Shown piece after piece: positions 8,028 to 15,600 of a stretch of 64,000 nt of DNA. The notes under the pieces are model-generated. The model had not been told where the DNA came from. It made no database searches and saw only the letters and a list, made by a program, of their open reading frames with translations. This DNA comes from Streptomyces longispororuber (GTDB lineage Bacteria; Actinomycetota; Actinomycetes; Streptomycetales; Streptomycetaceae). The position numbers were made by a program, and so were the translations under genes. Every line of letters begins with the position of its first letter. Position 1 is the stretch's first letter. The stretch covers positions 1 to 64,000 of the forward strand of contig NZ_JAMOLN010000020.1 of NCBI RefSeq assembly GCF_024448165.1, in the 5' to 3' direction.

Positions 8028-8921
8028 TCACGACGTCCAGATGCCGGTGATGTCCTTGGCCGACGCCGCGTTGCCCGCGTGCGAGGTCAGGCCGTGCATG
8101 TCCTCCAGGGTGCGCAGGAGGTCGTAGTGGTTGTAGGTCGTCGAGGAGGTGGCCCCGGGCGTGACCTGCTGCCCGTAGAAGACCGTGGGGATCTTGTTGC
8201 CGCTGAGCCGGTTGTCCTCGTCGAAAGTGACGACGAGGAGGCTGTTGTGGGCCTTCGCCCAGGTCGCGTACGCGCCCAGGTTGTCCTTGAGCCAGGTGTC
8301 GCCCGTCTTGACCGAGCAGTCGTGCATGTCGCTGCACAGGTCGGGGACCACGAAGGAGACCTGGGGCAGCGTCGAGTAGTCCGAGGGGAACTGCGCGAAG
8401 GTCTTCGCGGACGAAGTCGGCACGTTGCTGAAGCCGAACCACGGGTTGTGCTTGCGGGCGTAGTCGCCGGACGAGCAGGTCGTCGAACCCTGGCTCGGCA
8501 GGCCCTCGTTGTAGCTGCCCCACGTCTTGCCCGCGGCGATCAGCTCCGACGCCAGGTTCGGGGCGGAGGAGAAGCCGGGCGTGTAGCAGCTGTCGTCCGT
8601 GACGCCCTGCGTGGAGCCGGAGAACAGGGCGAAGTAGTTGGGCTGGCTGGGGTGGGTCTCGGCGTACGAGGCGGTGAGGTTGGCGCCGCCCGTCCTCAGG
8701 CTGTTGATGTACGGGGCGCTGGAGGAGCCGATGACCTGGCTGTACGCGTGGTTCTCGAAGACCACGACGACCGTGTGGTCGGGGGTGGGGACCGTCGACG
8801 CGGCGTGCGCCGGGGTGGAGCCGGTGAGGGCGAGCCAGCTGCCGGTGGCGGCCGCCGCCAGCGCGAGCGCAGAGGCGAGCACCTTGCCACGGGCACGCCC
8901 GAGGAATGTTCTGCCGGACAC
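8028..8921 (-). CDS. Secreted phosphoesterase / acid phosphatase (alkaline phosphatase superfamily)
   Basis: This 297-residue exported protein has a signal peptide (GRARGK, a hydrophobic stretch, then cleavage near AHAAS). The phosphoesterase domain shows HTVVVVFENHAYSQVIG at its start, an SQPNYFALFSG segment, and VVTFDEDN for metal binding. These match the PF04185-like acid phosphatase/phospholipase C group. I chose a GTG start at 8921 because GGAGG lies 6 bases upstream; an in-frame ATG at 8987 would put 22 residues before the signal. It heads the phosphoesterase-MFS-propeller-VOC series and may release a substrate that the transporter handles. Confidence 0.8.
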   Translation of the reverse strand: MSGRTFLGRARGKVLASALALAAAATGSWLALTGSTPAHAASTVPTPDHTVVVVFENHAYSQVIGSSSAPYINSLRTGGANLTASYAETHPSQPNYFALFSGSTQGVTDDSCYTPGFSSAPNLASELIAAGKTWGSYNEGLPSQGSTTCSSGDYARKHNPWFGFSNVPTSSAKTFAQFPSDYSTLPQVSFVVPDLCSDMHDCSVKTGDTWLKDNLGAYATWAKAHNSLLVVTFDEDNRLSGNKIPTVFYGQQVTPGATSSTTYNHYDLLRTLEDMHGLTSHAGNAASAKDITGIWTS

Positions 8922-9040
8922 GTGAGACCTCCGATGAGGGGGAGGAGCGGGGATCTTGGCGGTGCGGCCAGAGCATGCACACGCCAAGAATCCCCTGAGT
9001 CACGTCGTCCGGTTCCGCCGGATGAAGCGTGGGTGAACGC

Positions 9041-9475
9041 TTACCGCTCGGACAGCGGCGACGGCGCCTCCTGCACCGTCCAGCCGTTGCCGTCCGGGTC
9101 CGTGAAGAACATGAAGGAGTTCCACGCCTCGCCGCCGGGTCCCTCCGTCCAGCCCTCGGGCCCGGCGTGCTGCACCGGGCTCACCTCCACACCGCGCCCC
9201 ACCAGCTCCTCCCGGGCGGCCGCGATGTCCGTGACGCACACCTGGAGCCCGGTGAGCGAGCCGGGCGCCATCGCGTCCTGGCCCGGCGCGCCCGGCAGGC
9301 CCTCGGTCAGCGCGATGGAGCAGCGGGAGCCGGGCGGCGTGATCTGCACGATGCGGACGCCGGGCGCGACCTGGCTGTCCAGGTCGACCTTGAAGCCCAC
9401 CTTGTCCGCGTAGAACTCCTTGGCCCGGTCCACGTCGGAGACGGGAACGACGACCACTTCGAGGGTCCACTCCAT
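9041..9475 (-). CDS. VOC family protein, paralogue of the one at 5322
   Basis: This 144-residue protein has a glyoxalase fold beginning with EWTLEVVVVPVSDVDRAKEFY and ending with FFTDPDGNGWTVQEA. It has a longer loop before the last strand than its paralogue, with GPEGWTEGPG. The start at 9475 has AAAGGA 6 bases upstream. It follows the PNPOx-like gene by 32 bases on the same strand. The substrate is unknown. Confidence 0.85.
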   Translation of the reverse strand: MEWTLEVVVVPVSDVDRAKEFYADKVGFKVDLDSQVAPGVRIVQITPPGSRCSIALTEGLPGAPGQDAMAPGSLTGLQVCVTDIAAAREELVGRGVEVSPVQHAGPEGWTEGPGGEAWNSFMFFTDPDGNGWTVQEAPSPLSER

Positions 9476-9507
9476 GGCCTGTCCTTTCGTAGGCGTCACT
9501 GGAGGCG

Positions 9508-10074
9508 TCACTGGAACCGCCAGCGGGTCTGCGTGAACTGTTCGCCCTTGCCGAAACCGAAGACCGTGCGCGGCGCGACCGCGAAGACCAGGGAGGCGCC
9601 CTGCTGCCCCTGGAACGCACCGTCGGCACGGACCTCGAAGTGCCATGCCGGACCGTACTTCCCCTCCCACGCCTTGGCGAGGGCGCCCAACCGGTCGGCC
9701 GCGGTGACCCGCACCGCCTCGCCCTCCACGACCACGTCGAAACCGGCGGCCCACGCGTCGCTGCCGGTGGTGAGGGTGACGTACGGGTTCGCCGCGAGAT
9801 TGAGCGCCTTGCGCTCCCGCTCGCCCGTCGTGAAGTGGAGCGCCCCGTCCAGCCAGACCCCGAGCAGCGGCGTCACGTGCGGGCGGCCGTCCGGCCGTAC
9901 GGTCGAGATCCAGAACAGCTCGGCGGCGGCCAGCTGCCGCTCGGCCACCGGCCAGGGGACGGGGGCGGCGCCCGGCGAGCTGTAGCGGGCGTCGAGCGAG
10001 GTGCTGTGCGGGGCACCGTGCGGTGAACTGTGCGGTGAACTGTGCGGTGAACTGTGCGGGGAATCCTGCGGCAT
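9508..10074 (-). CDS. Pyridoxamine 5'-phosphate oxidase (PNPOx)-like flavin-binding protein
   Basis: This 188-residue protein has the split-barrel FMN-binding fold: AELFWISTVRPDGRPHVTPLLGVW, then LHFTTGERERKALNLAANPYVTL. Such proteins bind FMN, F420 or haem; Streptomyces members often reduce or sequester deazaflavin. Its N-terminus is unusual, a run of Pro-His-Ser-Ser repeats (residues 5-20) encoded by a 12-base tandem repeat. The ATG at 10074 has AAGGA 8 bases upstream. It is divergent from glnE. Confidence 0.8.
   Translation of the reverse strand: MPQDSPHSSPHSSPHSSPHGAPHSTSLDARYSSPGAAPVPWPVAERQLAAAELFWISTVRPDGRPHVTPLLGVWLDGALHFTTGERERKALNLAANPYVTLTTGSDAWAAGFDVVVEGEAVRVTAADRLGALAKAWEGKYGPAWHFEVRADGAFQGQQGASLVFAVAPRTVFGFGKGEQFTQTRWRFQ
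10021..10056. repeat. Three perfect 12-base tandem repeats inside the PNPOx-like gene
   Basis: The unit CGGTGAACTGTG occurs three times in a row (10021-10032, 10033-10044, 10045-10056), flanked by a degenerate copy CGGGGCACCGTG at 10009-10020. On the coding strand each unit encodes His-Ser-Ser-Pro. Changes in copy number would keep the frame and vary tail length. Confidence 0.9.
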
Positions 10075-10204
10075 GGCGACGGTCCTTCTTCCGGCCCTGT
10101 GAATCCTCTCCTCATCAGAACGACTCCGCACGCCGTCACAACTCATCGGTCCCGCCGGGACCGCAGTAGGCTCATGCCAGCGTGTGATCGAACAGGAGGC
10201 CGGG

Positions 10205-13200
10205 ATGTCGGTGCCGCGAGGGCGACGGAGCAGTACCTTCACCCGTCTGTTGCGGCACGGATTCACCGATCCGTCCGGCGCGGAGCGGCTCCTCGACAGC
10301 GAAGCGCTGTCCACCGTGCGCTCCGACCCGCTGCTCCTGGACGCCCTCGGCGCCACCGCCGACCCCGATCTGGCCCTGCTCGGCCTGGTCCGGCTCGTCG
10401 AGGCGCAGGAGCGGGCGGCGGGCGACGCGGGCCGCCGGGAACTGCTCGACACCCTCGTCACGGCGAAGCCGCTGCGCGACCGGCTGCTCGGCGTGCTCGG
10501 CGCCTCCGAGGCCCTCGCCGACCACCTGGCCCGGCACCCTGCCGACTGGCAGGCGCTCGTCACGTACGAGCCGAGCGATCTGCACCCGGGCGTCGAGGAG
10601 TTCGAGCGCGGGCTCGCGGACGCCACCGACCCCGACTCGCTGCGCGTCGCCTACCGGCGCTGCCTGCTCTCCATCGCCGCCCGCGACGTCTGCGGCACCA
10701 CCGTCATCACCGAGACCGCCGCCGAACTGGCCGACCTGGCGACGGCGACGCTGCGCGCGGCGCTGGCCATCGCGCGCACCGCCGCGCCCGGCGACGCCGC
10801 CCTCTGCCGGCTCGCCGTGATCGCGATGGGCAAGTGCGGCGGCCACGAGCTGAACTACGTGTCCGACGTCGACGTCATCTTCGTCGGCGACGCGGCCGAC
10901 GGCGCCGACGAGGGCAAGGCGGTGCAGGCCGCGACCCGGCTCGCCTCCCACATGATGCGGATCTGCTCCGAGACGACCGTCGAGGGCACCATCTGGCCGG
11001 TCGACGCGAACCTGCGCCCCGAGGGGCGCAACGGCCCGCTCGTCCGCACCCTCTCCTCCCACCTCGCCTACTACCAGCGCTGGGCCAAGACCTGGGAGTT
11101 CCAGGCCCTGCTCAAGGCCCGCCCGGTGGCCGGCGACCCCGACCTCGGCGAGGCGTACCTCGCGGCCGTCTCGCCGCTCGTCTGGCAGGCCGCCGAGCGC
11201 GACAACTTCGTGCCCGACGTGCAGAAGATGCGCAAGCGCGTCGTCGAGAACATCCCGGCGGGCGAGGTCGACCGCGAACTGAAGCTCGGCCCCGGCGGAC
11301 TGCGCGACGTCGAATTCGCCGTCCAGCTCCTGCAGTTGGTGCACGGCAGGGCCGACGCGTCGCTGCGCAGCGGGACCACCCTCGACGCCCTCGCCGCACT
11401 CGCCGACGGCGGCTACGTCGGCCGGGTCGACGCCGTCCAGCTCGACGACGCCTACCGCTTCCTGCGCACGCTCGAACACCGCATCCAGCTCTACCGGCTG
11501 CGGCGCACGCACCTCGTGCCCGAGGACGACGCGGACCTGCGCCGCATCGGCCGCTCGATGGGCATGCGCACCGAACCCCTCACCGACCTCAGCCGCGCCT
11601 GGAAGCGCCACACCTCCGTGGTGCGCCGGCTGCACGAGAAGCTCTTCTACCGCCCGCTGCTCGACTCCGTCGCCCAACTCGCCCCCGGCGAGACCCGGTT
11701 GAGTACCGAAGCGGCCCGCGAGCGGCTCGTCGCCCTCGGCTACGCGGACCCCAGCGCCGCCCTGCGGCACCTGGAGGCCCTCGCCTCCGGCGTCAGCCGC
11801 AAGGCCGCCATCCAGCGGACCCTGCTCCCCGTGCTGCTCGGCTGGTTCGCCGACTCGGCGGACCCCGACGCGGGCCTGCTCAACTTCCGCAAGGTGTCCG
11901 ACGCCCTCGGCAAGACCCCCTGGTACCTCCGGCTGCTGCGCGACGAGGGCGCGGCCGCGGAGAACCTGGCCCGGGTGCTGTCCGCGGGCCGCCTCGCCCC
12001 CGACCTCCTCATGCGCGCCCCCGAGGCGGTCGCGCTGCTCGGCGACGAGCGGGGCCTCGAACAGCGCGGGCACACCCCGCTGGAGCAGGAGGTGATGGCC
12101 GCGGTGGGCCGCGCGGACGGCGGCGAACAGGCCGTGGTGGCGGCCCGCGGGGTGCGCCGCCGCGAACTGTTCCGTACCTGCGCGGCCGACATCATCGCCT
12201 CGTACGGCACCGAGGACACCCCCGCCGTCGCCGACCAGGGCGCACTGGTGGACCGGGTCGGCGGCGCGGTGTCCGACCTGACGGCCGCCACCCTCGCCGG
12301 AACGCTGCGCGCCGTCGTCCGCGACGGCTGGGGCGACACCCTGCCCACCCGCTTCGCGGTGATCGCCATGGGCCGCTTCGGCGGCCACGAACTGGGCTAC
12401 GGCTCCGACGCCGACGTCCTGTTCGTGCACGAGCCCCGCGAGGGCGTCAGCGACCACGACGCCGCCCAGGCGGCGAACAAGGTCGTCGCCGAGATGCGCC
12501 GGCTGCTCGCCCTGCCGAGCGCCGACCCGCCGCTCCTGATCGACGCGGACCTGCGCCCCGAGGGCAAGTCGGGCCCGCTCGTGCGCACCCTCAAGTCCTA
12601 CGAGGCGTACTACCGCCGCTGGTCCCTGGTCTGGGAGTCGCAGGCCCTGCTGCGCGCCCAGCCCGTCGCGGGCGACAAGGAACTGGGGCAGGCTTTCATC
12701 GACCTGGTCGACCCGCTGCGGTACCCGGCGGAGGGCCTCGGCGACGACGCGATCCGGGAGATCCGGCGGCTCAAGGCCCGGATGGAGTCCGAGCGGCTGC
12801 CCCGCGGCGCCGACCCCACCCTGCACACCAAGCTCGGCCGCGGCGGCCTCTCCGACGTCGAGTGGACGGTGCAGCTGCTCCAGCTCCAGCACGGCTGGGC
12901 GGAGCCGGGACTGCGCACCACCCGGACCCGGGAGGCGCTGGCCGCGGCGTGCGCGGCGGAGCTGATCCCCGGCGAGGACGCCGCGATCCTCGACGAGGCG
13001 TGGGTGCTGGCCACGCGGGTGCGCAACGCCGTGATGCTGGTGCGCGGCCGCGCGGGGGACACGTTCCCCTCCGACGGGCGGGAACTCGGCGCGGTCGGGC
13101 GGTACTTGGGGTACGGGCCGGGGCACGTCGGGGACATGCTCGACGACTACCGGCGGATCACCCGGCGGGCCCGGGCCGTGATGGAGGAGCGCTTCTACGG

Positions 13201-13207
13201 GGCGTAG
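10205..13207 (+). CDS. glnE: Bifunctional glutamine synthetase adenylyltransferase/deadenylylase GlnE
   Basis: This 1000-residue cytoplasmic enzyme transfers AMP to and from the regulatory Tyr of GSI. It has two nucleotidyltransferase domains: an N-terminal deadenylylase with GHELNYVSDVDVIFV (about residue 212) and a C-terminal adenylylase with GHELGYGSDADVLFV (about residue 727). Both Asp-x-Asp metal sites are intact, as are the paired RPEG(R/K)xGPLVRTL motifs. AGGAGG (10194-10199) lies 5 bases before the ATG at 10205; an upstream in-frame start at 10184 would include the ribosome site. Its target is GlnA at 46369. The gene stands alone and is divergent from the PNPOx-like gene. Confidence 0.96.
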   Translation: MSVPRGRRSSTFTRLLRHGFTDPSGAERLLDSEALSTVRSDPLLLDALGATADPDLALLGLVRLVEAQERAAGDAGRRELLDTLVTAKPLRDRLLGVLGASEALADHLARHPADWQALVTYEPSDLHPGVEEFERGLADATDPDSLRVAYRRCLLSIAARDVCGTTVITETAAELADLATATLRAALAIARTAAPGDAALCRLAVIAMGKCGGHELNYVSDVDVIFVGDAADGADEGKAVQAATRLASHMMRICSETTVEGTIWPVDANLRPEGRNGPLVRTLSSHLAYYQRWAKTWEFQALLKARPVAGDPDLGEAYLAAVSPLVWQAAERDNFVPDVQKMRKRVVENIPAGEVDRELKLGPGGLRDVEFAVQLLQLVHGRADASLRSGTTLDALAALADGGYVGRVDAVQLDDAYRFLRTLEHRIQLYRLRRTHLVPEDDADLRRIGRSMGMRTEPLTDLSRAWKRHTSVVRRLHEKLFYRPLLDSVAQLAPGETRLSTEAARERLVALGYADPSAALRHLEALASGVSRKAAIQRTLLPVLLGWFADSADPDAGLLNFRKVSDALGKTPWYLRLLRDEGAAAENLARVLSAGRLAPDLLMRAPEAVALLGDERGLEQRGHTPLEQEVMAAVGRADGGEQAVVAARGVRRRELFRTCAADIIASYGTEDTPAVADQGALVDRVGGAVSDLTAATLAGTLRAVVRDGWGDTLPTRFAVIAMGRFGGHELGYGSDADVLFVHEPREGVSDHDAAQAANKVVAEMRRLLALPSADPPLLIDADLRPEGKSGPLVRTLKSYEAYYRRWSLVWESQALLRAQPVAGDKELGQAFIDLVDPLRYPAEGLGDDAIREIRRLKARMESERLPRGADPTLHTKLGRGGLSDVEWTVQLLQLQHGWAEPGLRTTRTREALAAACAAELIPGEDAAILDEAWVLATRVRNAVMLVRGRAGDTFPSDGRELGAVGRYLGYGPGHVGDMLDDYRRITRRARAVMEERFYGA

Positions 13208-13267
13208 GCCTCCGGCGGTCGGGCGGGGTGTCGCGGGGGCGTCTGCCGGGTTCCGTTCGCCGGCGGG

Positions 13268-13317
13268 CGCGGGTGCGGGTGCGTGGGGCTTCTCGCGCAG
13301 TTCCCGGCGCCCCTGAT
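13268..13317 (-). repeat. Intergenic repeat, copy 2 (degenerate, no full hairpin)
   Basis: The core reads GGGGCTTCTCGCGCAGTTCC then CGGCGCCCCTGATGG, with one mismatch in the run of C. The hairpin half of the element is missing. It sits between the convergent ends of glnE and the TetR gene. Confidence 0.7.
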
Positions 13318-13332
13318 GGCGGAACCTTTCTC

Positions 13333-13941
13333 TCAGGTCCTCCGCACGGTGTGGCAGTGGGTGATGAACGCCGTCAGGGCCAGGTCGAAGGCCGCGTTCG
13401 TCCGGCCATCCGACACCGCGGCCAGGGCCCGCTCAAGCAGCGGGGTCGGTGTCTCGTCGGACAGTTCCCACATGGCCTCGGGCGCCGCCATGTCGAGAGC
13501 CGAACCGAGCACCACGTTCTCCATCGCGATGATCACCGGCATCACGTCGGCGAGCGCGAAGCCCGACTCCAGGAGCAGCGCCACCGCCAGCTCGTACTGT
13601 GCGAGCACCCGCGGCGCCCGCACCGGGTTCGTCGTCAGGAGCGGGATCGCCCTCGGGTGCGCGGCGAACGCCGCACGGTAGGAACGCGCCCACGCCGCCA
13701 TCGCCTCGTCCCAGGGCAGCCCCGAGGTGAGCGGCGCCGGGTCGATCGCGGCGGCGACCCGCTCCCGCAACAGCTCCACGATCCCGTCCCGGCCGTCCAC
13801 GTGGTGGTACACCGACCCCGTCTGCACACCCAGCCGCCTGGCGATCTGCGGGACGCTGAAGTCGCCCTGCTCGTCGACGAGTTCCAGCGCCGTCGTCGCG
13901 ATGCGCGCCCGGTCGAGGAGTGGCTTGCTCGGCCGTCCCAT
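13333..13941 (-). CDS. TetR/AcrR family regulator of the APC permease/amidohydrolase genes
   Basis: This 202-residue protein has an N-terminal helix-turn-helix: DRARIATTALELVDEQG, SVPQIARRLGVQTGSVYHHV. The C-terminal ligand-binding domain resembles the TetR tetracycline-type C-terminus. I chose the ATG at 13941, with GGAGGG 9-10 bases upstream; the frame runs much further upstream across other genes without any start signal. It is divergent from the permease gene, and a 21-base near-palindrome (14012-14032) lies between them. It probably represses that operon and itself. Confidence 0.85.
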   Translation of the reverse strand: MGRPSKPLLDRARIATTALELVDEQGDFSVPQIARRLGVQTGSVYHHVDGRDGIVELLRERVAAAIDPAPLTSGLPWDEAMAAWARSYRAAFAAHPRAIPLLTTNPVRAPRVLAQYELAVALLLESGFALADVMPVIIAMENVVLGSALDMAAPEAMWELSDETPTPLLERALAAVSDGRTNAAFDLALTAFITHCHTVRRT

Positions 13942-14011
13942 CCGCTGCGTCCCTCCGTCACGTTCGAAAAACGGGTCTTCCCGTGAGCCCGAACAGGAGG
14001 TTACATTGCCG

Positions 14012-14032
14012 AAACCGAAAGCCTTTAGGTTT
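14012..14032. promoter_or_regulatory. Palindromic operator candidate in the TetR/permease intergenic region
   Basis: AAACCGAAAG-C-CTTTAGGTTT has 9 of 10 positions complementary around a central C. It lies 70 bases before the TetR start and 33 bases before the permease start. Length, symmetry and placement fit a TetR-dimer site. Confidence 0.65.
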
Positions 14033-14064
14033 ACGTCGCCGCGGCCAGAAGGGCTCCCCTCCGC

Positions 14065-15504
14065 ATGTCCGTGACCTCCCCGCAGTCCGCCCCGCCGAGC
14101 ACGCCACCAGGCCTGCGCACCGGCACCCTCGGCACCGCCGACATCGCCTTCTTCGTCGTCTCCGCCGCCGCCCCGCTCACCGTCATGGCGGGCGTCGCCC
14201 CCATCGCCATCGCCCTCGGCGGCATCGGCGCCCCCGCCGGCTACCTCCTGGCTGGCCTCACCCTCGCCGTCTTCGCCGTCGGCTTCACCGCCATGAGCCG
14301 CCACGTGAAGGGCGGCGGCGCCTTCTACGCGTACATCACCCAGGGCCTCGGCCGCCCCGCGGGGATCGGCGCCGCCCTGCTCGCCATGGTCGGCTACAAC
14401 GGCATGGAGATCGGCGTCTACGGCCTCCTCGGCTCCGCCACCCAGGACACCGTGCACGCCCTCTTCGGCGCCGACGTCCCCTGGCTCCCGGTCTCCCTCG
14501 CCGGGCTGCTGCTCATCTGGTACGGCGGCTTCCGCTCCATAGACTTCGGCGCGAAGCTCCTCGGCGTGCTGCTCGTCGCGGAGACCGGCATCCTCGTCCT
14601 GCTCGCCGCCGGGGTGCTGCTCGACGGCGGCGCGCACGGCCTGTCCGCCGCGTCCTTCGCGCCCGGCAACGTCCTGGTCCCCGGCACCGCCGCCGTCCTC
14701 GCCTTCGCCTTCGCCGCGTTCACCGGCTTCGAGTCGACCGTCATCTACCGCCGCGAGGCCCGCGACCCGGACCGCACGGTGCCGCGCGCCACGTACATCG
14801 CGGTCGGCTTCCTCGGCCTCTTCTACGCCTTCACCGTGTGGATCGCCATCCAGTCCTTCGGCGACGCCGCCGTCGTGAAGGCGGCGGGCAGCGACCCGGG
14901 AGGCCTCTTCTTCACCGCGATCACCACCTACGTCGGCGGCTGGGCGGCCGACCTGATGCACGTCCTCATCGTCACCAGCGTCATCGCCTCCCTCCTCGCC
15001 TTCCACAACGCCATCAACCGCTACGGCCTCGCCCTCGCCGACGAGGGCGTGCTGCCCCGCGCCATCGCCCGCATCCACCCCAAGCACCGCTCCCCGTACG
15101 TCGCCGGGGCCGCGCAGACCGTCCTCGGCGCGGTCGTCGTGCTCGGCTTCTGGGCGGCCGGCGCCGATCCGTACGACCAGCTCCTCCTCTGGGTCAACAC
15201 CCCGGGAATGCTGGGCCTGATGGCCCTCCAGCTCCTCGCCGCCCTCGCGGTCCCGTTCTTCTTCCGCCGCGTCACGCACCAGGAGGGCGTGTGGCGCACG
15301 GTGGTGGCCCCCGTGGCCGCGACCCTCCTCCTGGCGGCGGCGATCACTCTGGTGGCCACCCACATCGACCTGTTCACGGCAGCGTCCCCGCTGGTCAACG
15401 GCGCCCTGATGGCAGTGGCCCCCGCGGTCTTCGTCATCGGCCTGGCACTGGCGTGGCGACTCAAGCGCACCCGCCCGACGACCTACGAACGGTTCGGACA
15501 CTAG
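14065..15504 (+). CDS. APC superfamily amino acid/amine permease
   Basis: This 479-residue protein has about 12 membrane helices. Its first helix reads GTADIAFFVVSAAAPLTVMAG, and GGGAFYAYITQGLGRP in the loop after helix 2 is typical of the amino acid/polyamine/organocation family. It imports an amino acid, amine or related solute; the exact substrate is not visible. It is paired with a downstream amidohydrolase and a divergent TetR gene, which suggests uptake and hydrolysis of one compound. Its stop codon TAG overlaps the first bases of an intergenic repeat. Confidence 0.88.
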   Translation: MSVTSPQSAPPSTPPGLRTGTLGTADIAFFVVSAAAPLTVMAGVAPIAIALGGIGAPAGYLLAGLTLAVFAVGFTAMSRHVKGGGAFYAYITQGLGRPAGIGAALLAMVGYNGMEIGVYGLLGSATQDTVHALFGADVPWLPVSLAGLLLIWYGGFRSIDFGAKLLGVLLVAETGILVLLAAGVLLDGGAHGLSAASFAPGNVLVPGTAAVLAFAFAAFTGFESTVIYRREARDPDRTVPRATYIAVGFLGLFYAFTVWIAIQSFGDAAVVKAAGSDPGGLFFTAITTYVGGWAADLMHVLIVTSVIASLLAFHNAINRYGLALADEGVLPRAIARIHPKHRSPYVAGAAQTVLGAVVVLGFWAAGADPYDQLLLWVNTPGMLGLMALQLLAALAVPFFFRRVTHQEGVWRTVVAPVAATLLLAAAITLVATHIDLFTAASPLVNGALMAVAPAVFVIGLALAWRLKRTRPTTYERFGH

Positions 15505-15550
15505 GGGCGCGGGGAACTGCGCGACCAGCCACGACAGACCCGCACCCGCC
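15503..15550 (+). repeat. Intergenic repeat, copy 3 (core only)
   Basis: The core AGGGGCGCGGGGAACTGCGC followed by GACCAGCCACGACAGACCCGC begins inside the TAG stop codon of the permease gene. The GAAGGC/GCCTTC hairpin is absent. Unlike copies 2, 5, 6 and 7 it separates two genes reading the same way. Confidence 0.75.
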
Positions 15551-15600
15551 GACGCATCAGCAACCCGGCAGACGCAACAGCCCCAACGGAGACGCCCCAC

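Noticed and set aside
10172..13126. A 984-codon minus-strand frame opposite glnE
   Set aside because: Antisense shadow of glnE with no domain text.
10054..13986. A 1310-codon plus-strand frame overlapping glnE
   Set aside because: Arg-rich shadow in another frame of glnE; the true glnE frame carries both catalytic domains.
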